From positions 34,445-98,444 of the forward strand of contig DAISXY010000015.1 of NCBI GenBank assembly GCA_036825615.1: a DNA stretch of 64,000 nucleotides, in the 5' to 3' direction. Made by a program: the position numbers and the translations under genes. Each line of letters starts with the position of its first letter. Within the stretch, counting starts at the first letter, position 1. The notes beneath the pieces were generated by a model. The model made no database searches. It worked only from the letters and a program-made list of their open reading frames with translations, and had not been told where the DNA came from. The DNA comes from JAICXG01 sp036825615 (lineage in GTDB: Bacteria; Verrucomicrobiota; Verrucomicrobiia; Chthoniobacterales; UBA10450). Below are positions 41,158-50,435 of the stretch, in pieces.

Positions 41158-42344
41158 TCGCGAAAGAAATCGGCAATCGCATCAATTACCGCGCCCTGCA
41201 TCTCAGGTCGCAGCTCGGGATAAATCGGCAGCGCGAGCGATTCGCGCGCCGCCCGTTCGGTCTCCGGCAGATCGCCTTTCCGATAACCCAGCGCGGCGAA
41301 ACATTCCTGCTCGTGCAGGCCGAGTGGATAATAAATCGCGGTGCCGATCCCGCGCGCCGCGAGATGCTTTTGCAGCGCATCGCGCTCCGGCAACCGGATG
41401 ACATACTGATGATAGATGTGGTGATTGATCAGGCCACGCGCGCGATACGGCTCCGCCGGCAGCGTCATCCGACTCGTTAGGCTACGACTTTCGAATTCTT
41501 CCCGATAAATGTCGGCCACGCGCCGGCGCGCCGCCGACCACGCGTCAAGGTGCGGCAGCTTGAGTTTCAGAATCGCCGCCTGGATCGCATCGAGCCGGAA
41601 ATTCCCGCCGATGACGTGATGAAAGTAGCGCGGTTCCATCCCGTGCTGGCGATAAATCCGCAAGCGCTCGGCGAGCTGGTCATCGTCGCAAAGGATTGCG
41701 CCTGCATCCCCGGCCGCGCCGAGGTTTTTCGAAGGATAAAAGCTCAGCGAACCAGCCGCGCTCATCGTCCCCGCGCGGCGCACCGATCCGTCGGTGGCGA
41801 GATATTCTGCCCCGATTGCCTGCGCGGCATCTTCGATGACGGTGAGCTGATACAGCTCGGCCAGGGCATTGATCGCGTCCATGTCGCAACAGAGCCCGAA
41901 GAGATGCACTGGAATAATCGCCCGAATGATCCTTCCCGCCGCGTCAACCACTCGGCCCTCGGCGTTGCGCGGGCAGCCCTTAAGAAAATTCGCGAGCGCA
42001 TCAGGCGAAAGGTTAAGAGTCACCGGATCGATATCGACGAAGACCGGGGTCGCACCGACCCGCGCGATGCAGCCGCCAGTGGCAAAGAACGTGTAAGCGG
42101 TCGTCACCACCGCATTGCCAGGACCGAGCTCGAGGGCCATGAGAATGTCGAGGAGCGCATCTGTCCCTGAGGAAACGCCGATCGCGTGTTTCGCGCCGCA
42201 GTATTCGGCCAGTGCGCGCTCAAACTCTTCCACCTTCGGTCCGAGGATGAAATTTTGCGTCTGCAGAATTTCATCGATCTCCTCCCGGATCGGCTCCGCC
42301 AGGTTTCGGTATTGTTCGCTCAGGTCGAGCAAGGGCACGCGCAT
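41154..42344 (-). CDS. DegT/DnrJ/EryC1 aminotransferase
   Basis: 396 residues of the sugar aminotransferase family. The PLP Lys is in SLSFYPSKNLGAAGDAG; the FTFILGPKVEEFERALAEY-type start and the SSGTDALLDILMALELGPGN loop are in place. These enzymes aminate UDP or dTDP-keto-sugars for surface polysaccharides. No sugar-pathway neighbours are visible, so the substrate is unknown. Start at 42344 (MRVPLLDLSEQYRNL) matches the family. The GCCTAACGA word lies at 41474 as LT. Confidence 0.9.
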   Translation of the reverse strand: MRVPLLDLSEQYRNLAEPIREEIDEILQTQNFILGPKVEEFERALAEYCGAKHAIGVSSGTDALLDILMALELGPGNAVVTTAYTFFATGGCIARVGATPVFVDIDPVTLNLSPDALANFLKGCPRNAEGRVVDAAGRIIRAIIPVHLFGLCCDMDAINALAELYQLTVIEDAAQAIGAEYLATDGSVRRAGTMSAAGSLSFYPSKNLGAAGDAGAILCDDDQLAERLRIYRQHGMEPRYFHHVIGGNFRLDAIQAAILKLKLPHLDAWSAARRRVADIYREEFESRSLTSRMTLPAEPYRARGLINHHIYHQYVIRLPERDALQKHLAARGIGTAIYYPLGLHEQECFAALGYRKGDLPETERAARESLALPIYPELRPEMQGAVIDAIADFFRE

Positions 42345-42484
42345 CGCCCTACCGAAGCACGAGGCCGGCGACTGGGGCAAGTTTTCAACTGCGGGCCTGC
42401 GATGAAATCTTGTCTCCCCAACGCGTCTGGAAACGTCGGCTCCGGGTCATTGACCGCTGCAAGGCAATCCGTTAACCTCCGCCC

Positions 42485-42661
42485 GTGGCAGTGCTTCGCG
42501 CGCTTTTCTGGTTTCTGCTTTTCGTCTTCTTCACCTTCAGCTTCGTCGTGCTCTTCGAGTACGGGCCTAACGATTTCGTCTCCGGTTTCCAGAAGGAACT
42601 TCAGCGCGCGCAAGTTTTCATCCAGCAGACAATCCATCCCCCGGCCAAGAAAAAGCCGTGA
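42485..42661 (+). CDS. small single-helix membrane protein
   Basis: 58 residues from GTG: MAVLRALFWFLLFVFFTFSF, then VVLFEYGPNDFVSGFQKELQ, then RAQVFIQQTIHPPAKKKP. One strong membrane helix (about 5-25) is followed by an amphipathic cytoplasmic helix and a basic end. Short and without a clear ribosome binding site, so moderate confidence; its composition and divergence from the DegT gene support it. It contains a GCCTAACGA copy as GPND (42565). No family recognised. Confidence 0.5.
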   Translation: MAVLRALFWFLLFVFFTFSFVVLFEYGPNDFVSGFQKELQRAQVFIQQTIHPPAKKKP

Positions 42662-42827
42662 TCTAGCGTCATTGGAGCCGGCGCAGTCTCCATTTTGGAG
42701 CCGGCGCGCCCTCGCGCCGCGGACAAGCGCGCATCCAACCCGCGTGCGTCATTTCCAGCAAACTTCTGGTCGAACTCCGACCCTCCCGCGCTGCGACAGC
42801 GCACGTCAAACGCCACCACGCCCGGCC

Positions 42828-43703
42828 TTACCCGCCGACGAATTCAATTTCACCCGTCGCCGGCACCAACCCGCGCTCACTCCCCGCGCGCAGAAACTCG
42901 CGAATCGCGCGCCGGCCTTTCTCGCCGTAGTCGCGCGTAAAATCATTCACATACATCCCGATGAAGCGGCCGGCGAGGGTCGCGTCCATCTCGCGCGCAT
43001 ACGGCAGCGAATGGCGCACCCCCGCCTCCCGATGCGCGAGCCCGTATTCGATGCTCTCGCGCAGGATCTCCGCGAGGTCGCGCTCGATTTGCCGCGGCAG
43101 ACCTTTGCGCAGGACATTGCCGCCCAGCGGCAACGGCAGCCCGGTCGCTGCCTTCCACCACTCGCCCAGATCGAGCAGCTTGCGGAACCCCGCCGCCGCA
43201 TAAGTCAATTGCCCCTCATGAATAATGAGCCCCACCGCCGCGCGCCTTTCCTTTACCGCGGAAAAAATCTGATCGAACGGCACCACCACGTGCTCGAACT
43301 CATCGAGATAAAGTTGGAGCGCGAGAAAGGCGCTCGTCATTTTTCCCGGCACCGCGATCGTTCGGCCGCGTAACCATTTCCGCAGCTCCTCCGGGTTCTC
43401 CGAGGTCGGCGCCGCCGGATCGAGCGCCACCAGCATCGGCCCATAACCGTCGCCCATGCTCGCCCCGCAGGAGAGAAGCGCATAACGCTCACGGACATAA
43501 GCGTAGGCGTGAATCGAAATCGCGGAGATATCCAGCTCGCCGCGCATCGCGCGTTCGTTCAGCGTCTGGATATCCTCGAGCCGATGCTCAAACTCATAAC
43601 CGCGCAGATCAATCTTATGCTCCGCCATCGCATAAAACATGAAGGCGTCATCGGGGTCGGGAGAATGACCGAGAGTAAAAACGCGACCAGCCGTGGACGA
43701 CAT
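42828..43703 (-). CDS. mqnD: 1,4-dihydroxy-6-naphthoate synthase
   Basis: 291 residues. The MqnD-type periplasmic-binding fold shows in LGHSPDPDDAFMFYAMAEHK, then AISIHAYAYVRERYALLSCG and GLIIHEGQLTYAAAGF with the active His. It converts cyclic dehypoxanthinyl futalosine to dihydroxynaphthoate in the futalosine route of menaquinone synthesis. It has no signal peptide, as expected. No other mqn gene is in the window. The 42662-42827 gap is GC-rich with no gene. Confidence 0.9.
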   Translation of the reverse strand: MSSTAGRVFTLGHSPDPDDAFMFYAMAEHKIDLRGYEFEHRLEDIQTLNERAMRGELDISAISIHAYAYVRERYALLSCGASMGDGYGPMLVALDPAAPTSENPEELRKWLRGRTIAVPGKMTSAFLALQLYLDEFEHVVVPFDQIFSAVKERRAAVGLIIHEGQLTYAAAGFRKLLDLGEWWKAATGLPLPLGGNVLRKGLPRQIERDLAEILRESIEYGLAHREAGVRHSLPYAREMDATLAGRFIGMYVNDFTRDYGEKGRRAIREFLRAGSERGLVPATGEIEFVGG

Positions 43704-43782
43704 TGCCTTTGAGGCTAGGCGCGGACCACCCCCTACGCAATGAGAGGTTGATGCGGTAAGTGTGGTCGCAACGCTGCCCGTG

Positions 43783-45555
43783 TCAGTCCTGTTTCAACGC
43801 CTGATGGTTCGACAACAGCTCTCCCGCGGCCCTGTTGCTACCGACGAGGGGAGTCGACTCGAAAGTCTGCAAGGAGAGACCACTCGGCACGGAGGTGGGA
43901 ATCAGGGCGGCAAGGTTCTCCGGCAAAGCGCGTGGATCGAGCAGACCATCATGCAGAAAGGCATAGAGACTGTCGAATTCACCGGCTGTAAGACCCAACG
44001 GTTGGACGAGGGCAGGGTCAAGCCGGCGCAGCACGGGTGCGGTTGGCCCGGTGTTCTGGGTCAGATCGGCGGCGACACCTTCCTTTACCGGATCATAGCT
44101 TCGCGCCAGGGCCAGAGCATTGAGATGATGCTCCAGCGCGTGAGTTAGACTAACGAATGAACCATTGTGAAAAAAAGCCGGCTGAACCGCGAGGTTGCGC
44201 AGCGGCGAGGTGCGAAACCTATAAAGGTCGCTCGGAGCTTCGGTTATATCGAAGTTACCGAAATCCTGGTTGCCCTCCTCCGTGAACTGACCTTGTCGAT
44301 TGCGAAACGGCACGTCCCCGGTACCCGCGCCAAACTTCGGCGCAATCTGTGGGATTCCCGCGACATGATTCTCAAAGTCGCTGAATAACTCATTGGAGAT
44401 TCCGGCCACAGCATGACATTGAACGCAGTTGGCCTTTCCGAAAAAGAGGAGCGCACCGCGTTTCTGTCGCTCGGTCATGGCCTGGGTCTCACCTCTGGCA
44501 AAGCGATCGATCGGCGCGTTCATGAACGTGAGCGTAAACTCAAACTCGGCAATCGCTTGTCCAAACATCGCAAAGGTGATTGCTTCGTCATCCTTCAGCT
44601 CCGGGAAAGCTTTCTTGAAGGCCGCACGGTAAGCCTCGCTCGCATTGATTCGGCCAATCACGACGTCGCGGATCGGCTCGTTGCGAAATTCATCGAAACC
44701 GCCGTCGTCGCGTGGCACTCGCAGTGGCGGCGGCAACGGGACACCGCAACGCCCGAGCGCCGGCAGATCAAATTGACAAAAATCCGGTTCGCCACCGCGG
44801 CTCGACTGACCATTCGCGCCGAACATCCGCACACTCGAGGTCGCCGAAGGATCAAAGATCGCCCGGATTTTCGCGCTTCCTGGTTCTTTTGTCAGACGGA
44901 CGCCGCCAGCCGACCTACGCTGCACAATCGAGTTACTGTCGGTGCTGCCGCAAATGTCGGTGAAGCCAGCAGCCTCGGATAACTCTGTCGGCGGGATATG
45001 CGCCTGGGCTTGCAATAGGTGTTGAAAATCGGGGTCGCCGGCCGGGAACCGGGTTGTGCCTTCTGGTGGTGGAAACAGGAAACCTTTCGAGTTATCGAAG
45101 GGATCGCCGGAAATTGCGCTGAAACGCCCATTCCACATCAACCTCGGATAAAACGCAGTATTAACTACCGAAGGCGATCGGCGCTGGTTACGCGGGCCTG
45201 TGCGGCGCGGACCGACAAAGTTATTGTTCTCGACCCCGATGGCTATGGATTGCGAATCGCCAAAGCCGTTCAAGGGCGAGTGACAGCCCGAACAGGAGTT
45301 ATCGCCATGGAGACCGACAAACTTGTCAAAGAAGAGCAAGCGACCTAGCTCGGCTTTGGCCGGGTCAAGCCTTCTTCCGAGCCGCTGCTCGAGGGTGCTT
45401 TCCACCCGCCCGCTGAAACCCTGTTGCGCGAGCACACTCTGCAAGTCCCGATCCGTGTCGTTCGAAACGGGGTTGTCGGCCAGAAGAGTATCCGTGGCGA
45501 TGAAAAACAAAGCCGTCAGCACGGATCTCCGTACGAAGATAAGCGGTCTCGTCAT
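43783..45555 (-). CDS. di-haem cytochrome c peroxidase/MauG family protein
   Basis: 590 residues from MTRPLIFVRRSVLTALFF, a signal peptide. Two c-type haem sites: NSCSGCHSPLNGFGD and NCVQCHAVAGIS. It is longer than the usual 330-350 residue CcpA/MauG, with insertions between the haem domains. It probably reduces H2O2 or oxidises a partner in the periplasm. Open frame continues to 45807 but that part is low in family sequence and overlaps intergenic repeats, so 45555 is chosen. It is divergent from the Ycf48/dockerin gene. GTTAGACTAACGA at 44144-44156 combines two halves of the dispersed motif. Confidence 0.82.
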   Translation of the reverse strand: MTRPLIFVRRSVLTALFFIATDTLLADNPVSNDTDRDLQSVLAQQGFSGRVESTLEQRLGRRLDPAKAELGRLLFFDKFVGLHGDNSCSGCHSPLNGFGDSQSIAIGVENNNFVGPRRTGPRNQRRSPSVVNTAFYPRLMWNGRFSAISGDPFDNSKGFLFPPPEGTTRFPAGDPDFQHLLQAQAHIPPTELSEAAGFTDICGSTDSNSIVQRRSAGGVRLTKEPGSAKIRAIFDPSATSSVRMFGANGQSSRGGEPDFCQFDLPALGRCGVPLPPPLRVPRDDGGFDEFRNEPIRDVVIGRINASEAYRAAFKKAFPELKDDEAITFAMFGQAIAEFEFTLTFMNAPIDRFARGETQAMTERQKRGALLFFGKANCVQCHAVAGISNELFSDFENHVAGIPQIAPKFGAGTGDVPFRNRQGQFTEEGNQDFGNFDITEAPSDLYRFRTSPLRNLAVQPAFFHNGSFVSLTHALEHHLNALALARSYDPVKEGVAADLTQNTGPTAPVLRRLDPALVQPLGLTAGEFDSLYAFLHDGLLDPRALPENLAALIPTSVPSGLSLQTFESTPLVGSNRAAGELLSNHQALKQD

Positions 45556-45933
45556 AATTTGGCATTTCGCACGCGGTTGGCCGGCCGGTTTGGTTACCCT
45601 CCGGAAAAAAGGTTTCAAAACTGTTACGTTCGCTCTTACCTGCGCGCGTCCCGGTGTAGCTCTCGCTTCCCATTGCGGCGTCGCCTGTCTATGGTTGCGC
45701 GAGCAGCAAAAGAGAGGCTCGTCCGCGATCCGGACAAGAGCGGGTGGGATTTCGTCATCGGCGCGAGCGGAGCTCCTCGCCGTCGGCTTTGCGCCTCCGG
45801 CTTCCACCGCAAACTTCTATCGCCGGCCACCATGAAAAGTTACAACCCGTTAACTTTTGCGTGCTGGCACGCCGGTTCGCGGGGTCTGAAGATGCGCGCT
45901 GCAATCAAGCCCCAACCTTCTGAAACAAGAATT

Positions 45934-48357
45934 ATGATTCAAACCCGTTCGCTGCTCGCTTTGGTCGGCCTCGTGTTGGCCGGAATTCAGTCTTCGCCTT
46001 CCTTAACCGGCGCTCCGCTCACCGACGTCTGGACCCGCCAGGCGCCTCTCCCGACAGGCCAGTCACTTACAGGAGTGAAATGGCTTACTTCCACTCACGG
46101 CTTTGCCACCGGTCAGGCGCTCACCCTTCTCGAAACCCTCGACGGCGGCGCGACCTGGAAAAACGTCGTGCTCGGTTCTTCGACCGACCCGCTCTACAAC
46201 GTCAACTGCATTGACGCGAACATCTGCATGGCGATCGGTAACTCCAGCACCGCCAGCCGCGACATCTACCGCACCACCAATGCCGGCGCGACCTGGTCGA
46301 AGGTGCCCAACTTTCCGCTCGGCGGCTCCTGGTATCATCTCGATTTCGTTTCCTCAACCGTCGGCTTCATGGGGTCGAACGGCGCCACCGCTCGCTCGAC
46401 CGATGCCGGTGCGACCTGGAAACTTATGTCAGGCTATCCGAGTTGCCCGGTTATGTATGGAATGGACTTCCGCGATTCGACCGTCGGCCTGTGCGGCGGC
46501 GAGCGTGTCTCCGGGACCGACAGCGGACCCGGTATCTTCAAGACCACCGACGCAGGCGTGACCTGGGTGAAAAAATTCTCCCAGTCAGCCAACGACGTTC
46601 TCTGGCTCGACAACACGACCGCGGTTGCGATCGTCGGAGTTAATATCTATCGCTCGACTAACTCGGGCGACACCTGGTCGCTTATCTCGGGCGCGATCTT
46701 CACCGGCCTGGATGAAATGACCCTGCTCCCGAACGGCACCATCGTCGGCGTCTCATTGGCCGGCGACGCCTGGCGCAGCACCGACGGCGGTTTCAACTGG
46801 ACGCTTACAATGCAAGGCCCGGGCTCTCTCCCGGCTTCCTGGAATGTCTCCTTTTACGATGACTTTCACGGCACCATCGTCGGGCAGGGCGGTTATATCT
46901 TTAACTCTACTGATGGCGGCGTGACCTGGAGCGCGCTCAACAGCGGCATCGGCGGCATCGAATACGGTGACCTCGAGATGTTCGATGATAACACCGGCCT
47001 GGCCGTGGGCACCTTTGGTTACTTTGGCCGCACGACCAATGGCGGCGCTCATTGGGATATCGGTCGCCTCATGGTCACAGGTATAACTCTCTTTCGCGAT
47101 GAAACCCTCCACGCCTTGAGCATCGTGGACCAGGACTTCGCGGTCGCCGCTGGCAACAACGGCGTCGTTTACAAGACGAGCGATCGCGGCCTTACCTGGA
47201 CCTCGATCGGCTATCCCTTGCTCGCCGATGACCTGACTATCCTCGATGTGAAGTTTATTACCCGCGACCTCGGTTACATCACCGGCACCCGCCCAAACAT
47301 TGCCCAGAATGTCTTTAAGACGACCGACGGCGGAGCCAGTTGGATTCAGGTTAACCTCGATGCCGGTGGCTATGTTGATTTCGTTGACGCCGACCATGGC
47401 TGGATCGTCAACGTCGGCGGGCTGGGTTATCGGAGCACCAACGGCGGCGCTACCTGGACCCAGTTTATCATGCCGAACCAGGGCTTTAGCCCGACCATCA
47501 GTCACATTGACTTTATTAACCAGAATGTCGGTTGGGCTGTCGGCTGGTTCGGTTACGCCGCCCGCACCACCGATGGCGGAGTGAGTTGGAAGCTACAAAA
47601 CATCGCGACCCAAAACGATGTCATCCTCGGCCTGCACGTCTTGAGCGAGACCGAAGCCTGGGCGGTCGGCGCGCCGAGCGGCGGTAGCCCGAGCAGTTAT
47701 CATACGACCGATGCCGGCACGACCTGGAGCAAGACTTCGCTTCCCGCCCAATACTCACTCAGCGCCATCTTTGGAACCGCCTCGGGTAACGTCTGGGCGG
47801 CCGGCTTTGACGGCGTAATCCTCCACAAGACCGGGAACACCTCTGCGCTCCAACTCCTTGGCGCCGCCTCGCGCAAGACCCACCGCAACGCCGGCACCTT
47901 CGATATCAATCTCCCGCTCACCGGCGAACCGGGCGTGGAATGTCGCGACGGCACCGGCAGTTACAGCTTTGTCTTTACTCTTAGCAATAACATCGTGAGC
48001 GGTTCCGCCAGCGTCGTGGCCGGGACAGGCGTAGCCGGCGCACCCATCTTTTCCGGTGCGACCATGACCGTTCCGCTCACCGGAGTCACCGACGTGCAAA
48101 AAATTACGGTCAAGCTAACTGGTGTGACTGACTCCTCGGGCAATGTCCTCCCCGATACGAGCGTAAGTGCAAACATGCTCATCGGCGACGTGAACGCCGA
48201 CAAGATCGTCAACCGCACCGATGTCACACTTACAAAAGCCCAGATCGGCATGCCGGTAAGCGGAACGAACTTCCGCGACGACGTCAAAGTCAACGGCGCG
48301 ATCAACTCCGCCGATGCCAAAGCCGTCCAGGCCGCCAACGGCCATAGCTTGCCCTAA
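45934..48357 (+). CDS. secreted Ycf48-type propeller protein with dockerin-like C-terminus
   Basis: 807 residues from MIQTRSLLALVGLVLAG (upstream ATGs at 45832 and 45892 are less likely). After a signal peptide come about 14 repeats with the core GGATWKNV, S-T-D-G-G or T-T-N-A-G and VGF/VGL, as in Ycf48/HCF136-type propellers. After residue 640 a beta domain (FTLSNNIVSGSASVVAG, DVQKITVKLTGV) precedes a dockerin type I-like pair of calcium loops: GDVNADKIVNRTDVTLTKA and DDVKVNGAINSADAKAV. Dockerins attach to cohesins, but none is in the window; this module is common at the ends of verrucomicrobial secreted proteins. Cell-surface role likely; no enzyme motif. Confidence 0.8.
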   Translation: MIQTRSLLALVGLVLAGIQSSPSLTGAPLTDVWTRQAPLPTGQSLTGVKWLTSTHGFATGQALTLLETLDGGATWKNVVLGSSTDPLYNVNCIDANICMAIGNSSTASRDIYRTTNAGATWSKVPNFPLGGSWYHLDFVSSTVGFMGSNGATARSTDAGATWKLMSGYPSCPVMYGMDFRDSTVGLCGGERVSGTDSGPGIFKTTDAGVTWVKKFSQSANDVLWLDNTTAVAIVGVNIYRSTNSGDTWSLISGAIFTGLDEMTLLPNGTIVGVSLAGDAWRSTDGGFNWTLTMQGPGSLPASWNVSFYDDFHGTIVGQGGYIFNSTDGGVTWSALNSGIGGIEYGDLEMFDDNTGLAVGTFGYFGRTTNGGAHWDIGRLMVTGITLFRDETLHALSIVDQDFAVAAGNNGVVYKTSDRGLTWTSIGYPLLADDLTILDVKFITRDLGYITGTRPNIAQNVFKTTDGGASWIQVNLDAGGYVDFVDADHGWIVNVGGLGYRSTNGGATWTQFIMPNQGFSPTISHIDFINQNVGWAVGWFGYAARTTDGGVSWKLQNIATQNDVILGLHVLSETEAWAVGAPSGGSPSSYHTTDAGTTWSKTSLPAQYSLSAIFGTASGNVWAAGFDGVILHKTGNTSALQLLGAASRKTHRNAGTFDINLPLTGEPGVECRDGTGSYSFVFTLSNNIVSGSASVVAGTGVAGAPIFSGATMTVPLTGVTDVQKITVKLTGVTDSSGNVLPDTSVSANMLIGDVNADKIVNRTDVTLTKAQIGMPVSGTNFRDDVKVNGAINSADAKAVQAANGHSLP

Positions 48358-49085
48358 CCCGATTCTCGTAACCCCGCTCGCCGATCCCGGCCGGAAGAAA
48401 ATAATTTCTAAGGAAAGCAGGAAAGCAGGAGAAAGACTTGGAACTAAATTCGACTGCCCACCCCACGCAGTTGTAGCCGGGATCGCCGATCCCGGCCAAA
48501 AGAAACAAATCTCTCAGGCTGCAACGGATGGGGAGCAACGGCCAGGCTTGGCCGTAACGGTTTCAGAACACCGGCCGGGCTTTCCAAGCCCGTTCGCTCT
48601 GTCGATGCGCTACGGCAAAGCAAGAACGCCGGAAATAGATCTGGTTTTGCGTTTACCTGTTTTCTATTTTCCTGCTTTCATGCGTTCCTTAGCAATCCGC
48701 TTCCCTGCCTTGATTCCGATCATTCCTGCGTTCCTGCTTTCCTTAGCTATCTCCGCCTTCCGCTTCTTTCCTGCATTTGAAAGCCCGGCCTCGGCCCCGC
48801 AGGCCGTTACGCCAGTTTTCGGTAATCCTTCTTCCTTCTGGCTTCTTACTTCTTCCTTTTCCCGCGCCCGGCCTCGGCTTCGCCCGCGTTACGGCTGCTT
48901 TCCTTATTCAAATCCTTCTCCCCGGCTCCTGCTCCATGGTCTCACGACTTTCCCGCGCGCGCGTAGAATGGTTGCGGCGATCTCCTGGAGCTGAATTACC
49001 GCTCGCACTTTGTCGGGAAAAGAAAAGCGAGCCAGCTCATGTCGGCGCTTTTCCTTCGCCCTCAAAATCCTGGTTACCTCCGCGT
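48358..49085. repeat. 728-bp gene-free region with short repeats
   Basis: No supportable gene. It holds two copies of a GATCCCGGCC hairpin (a perfect inverted repeat GCCGGGATC/GATCCCGGC at 48477-48497), runs of GAAAGCAG near 48413-48432 and a pyrimidine-rich stretch (48655-48780) with repeated CCTGC and TTTCC words. Probably decayed intergenic DNA built from repeats, at the left edge of the defence island. Confidence 0.6.
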
Positions 49086-49583
49086 TCACTCCGTCCAGAG
49101 CATCCATTTCTCCTCAAGGTGACGGCGCTTTAAGAGATCGGCAAGCAGATCGCGATCGAGTTCCGCCTGCTCGCGCAGCATCGCCACTCGAGCGCGATCC
49201 TTCGACCGGCCCGTCTGCAAACAGATTGCGATTAGATATTCTGCCTTCAGCACGCGAGTCGGCACGCCTTCGTAATCGGTTTCACGCGCCTGCGCCAGCG
49301 CCTCTTCGGTCAATGGGTTGTAGGCCGGCAGAAACTGAACGGAAATACCTTCGATGACCACACACTCATTCTCCTCTCCGTAACCGCGAACGCGCAACGC
49401 GTCGTACACGGGCGTGAGCGTGACCAAACCACCGTCGGTGGCGGGAAGGACAATAAAGACATCCAGATCGAAGGTCAGGAACGGCTCGGTGTAAAAAATC
49501 GCGCCGATTCCGCCGCCGATCGCGTAGCGCAAAAAAACGCCTTCTTTTTCCAACTCATTCAGCACCTCAATCGTGCGCTTCAC
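49086..49583 (-). CDS. nucleotidyltransferase-fold protein (AbiEii-like)
   Basis: 165 residues. The nucleotidyltransferase core is RYAIGGGIGAIFYTEPFLTF followed by D-L-D (TFDLDVFIVLP), with the G-G and metal Asp residues in place. C-terminal helices follow (LKAEYLIAICLQTGRSKDRA). Such domains occur in toxins of type IV toxin-antitoxin systems (AbiEii), but no AbiEi-like antitoxin is next to it, so this is a family level call. It lies 20 bp downstream of an hsdM remnant and may belong to the defence island transcript. Confidence 0.7.
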   Translation of the reverse strand: MKRTIEVLNELEKEGVFLRYAIGGGIGAIFYTEPFLTFDLDVFIVLPATDGGLVTLTPVYDALRVRGYGEENECVVIEGISVQFLPAYNPLTEEALAQARETDYEGVPTRVLKAEYLIAICLQTGRSKDRARVAMLREQAELDRDLLADLLKRRHLEEKWMLWTE

Positions 49584-49602
49584 TTCGCGCAGATTACTAC
49601 AA

Positions 49603-49704
49603 CTATTTCTTCAGGTCGTTCGCTATCTCAGCGAATTGGGTGAGGGCGGCTTGGAGATCCTCGACAATGGAGATCGCGGGAGCGGACGACATGGACGGGA
49701 AGCC
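49603..49704 (-). pseudogene. 3' remnant of a second hsdM
   Basis: The minus strand reads MSSAPAISIVEDLQAALTQF then AEIANDLKK and a stop. It matches the last residues of the hsdM at 49749 (IVEDLQAALAQFAEIANDLKK split as IVEDLQAALAQF and AEIANDLKK) with a few differences. So the end of a second hsdM lies just beyond the first. Together with the 5' fragment at 53015-53287 it brackets the 3.3-kb block between them. Confidence 0.7.
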
Positions 49705-49971
49705 CGAAGGGTGAGCAGCTGGGAAGATGCGAATCAATTGACGTGTGATCACTTCTTTAGGTCGTTGGCTATCTCAGCAAATTGCGCAAGCGCAGCCTGC
49801 AAATCCTCCACAATCTCCGCTGCGATCACATCGGGAGCGGGGAGATTGGCGCTGTCTTCGAGGCTTTCGTCTTTCAGCCAGAAAATGTCGAGGTTCAGCT
49901 TGTCGCGCTTGGTTAGCTCTTCGTAGCTGAAGCTTTTGAACCGCTCGGATTCTTTTCGTTCGTGGCGGCGC

Positions 49972-50002
49972 TTGTAGCCGCGGCTCTGTGAGCCGCGCTC
50001 CC
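49972..50002. repeat. short palindrome inserted in frame in hsdM
   Basis: TTGTAGCCGCGGCTCTGTGA and GCCGCGCTCC form a hairpin of the same style as at 40481 and 58195. It codes for about ten residues (GERGSQSRGYK) where HsdM homologues have a short loop. The frame is kept. Confidence 0.65.
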
Positions 50003-50370
50003 CGCCAAACCAGCAATTTACAAAGTCGTCGAGATCGCTGCGCTTTAGCGGGTTCTCTTTGAGGGTGAAGTGTTTGTTGGTGCGCAGGTCGTATATCCAG
50101 AGCTTCTCCGTCCACGGTTTTTCGGCAGCGGGTTTGCGGTCAAAGAAGAGGACGTTGGCCTTCACTCCTTGCGCGTAGAAGATGCCGGTGGGCAGACGCA
50201 GTAAGATATGGACATCGGCTTGCTTGAGCAGCTCGCGGCGGACGGTCTCGCCGGCCCCACCTTCGAAAAGGACGTTGTCGGGCACGACGATCGCGGCGCG
50301 GCCGTGCTGCTTCAGGATGGTGAAGACATGCTGGAGGAAATTGAGCTGCTTGTTGCTTGTGCTGGCCCAG

Positions 50371-50435
50371 ACTGCCCGCGCGACAGCGCAGCTCAACAAC
50401 AAAGGGCCGCTGATTCGCAGAGCCGCGGTGGCGGC
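50371..50435. repeat. 65-bp palindromic element interrupting hsdM
   Basis: On the minus strand it begins GCCGCCACCGCGGCTCTGCG and ends GCGCGGGCAGT. It separates GACGATTT from CTGGGCCAGC, which joined give the expected DDFWAS. Its inner part GCGGCTCTGCGAATCAGCGG resembles the GAGCGGCTCGCAGAGCCGC family. 65 bp is not a multiple of three and carries a stop. Confidence 0.75.

Noticed and set aside
45556..45807. N-terminal extension of the di-haem peroxidase
   Set aside because: Arg- and Pro-rich without family sequence; it precedes a clear signal peptide and overlaps intergenic palindromes.
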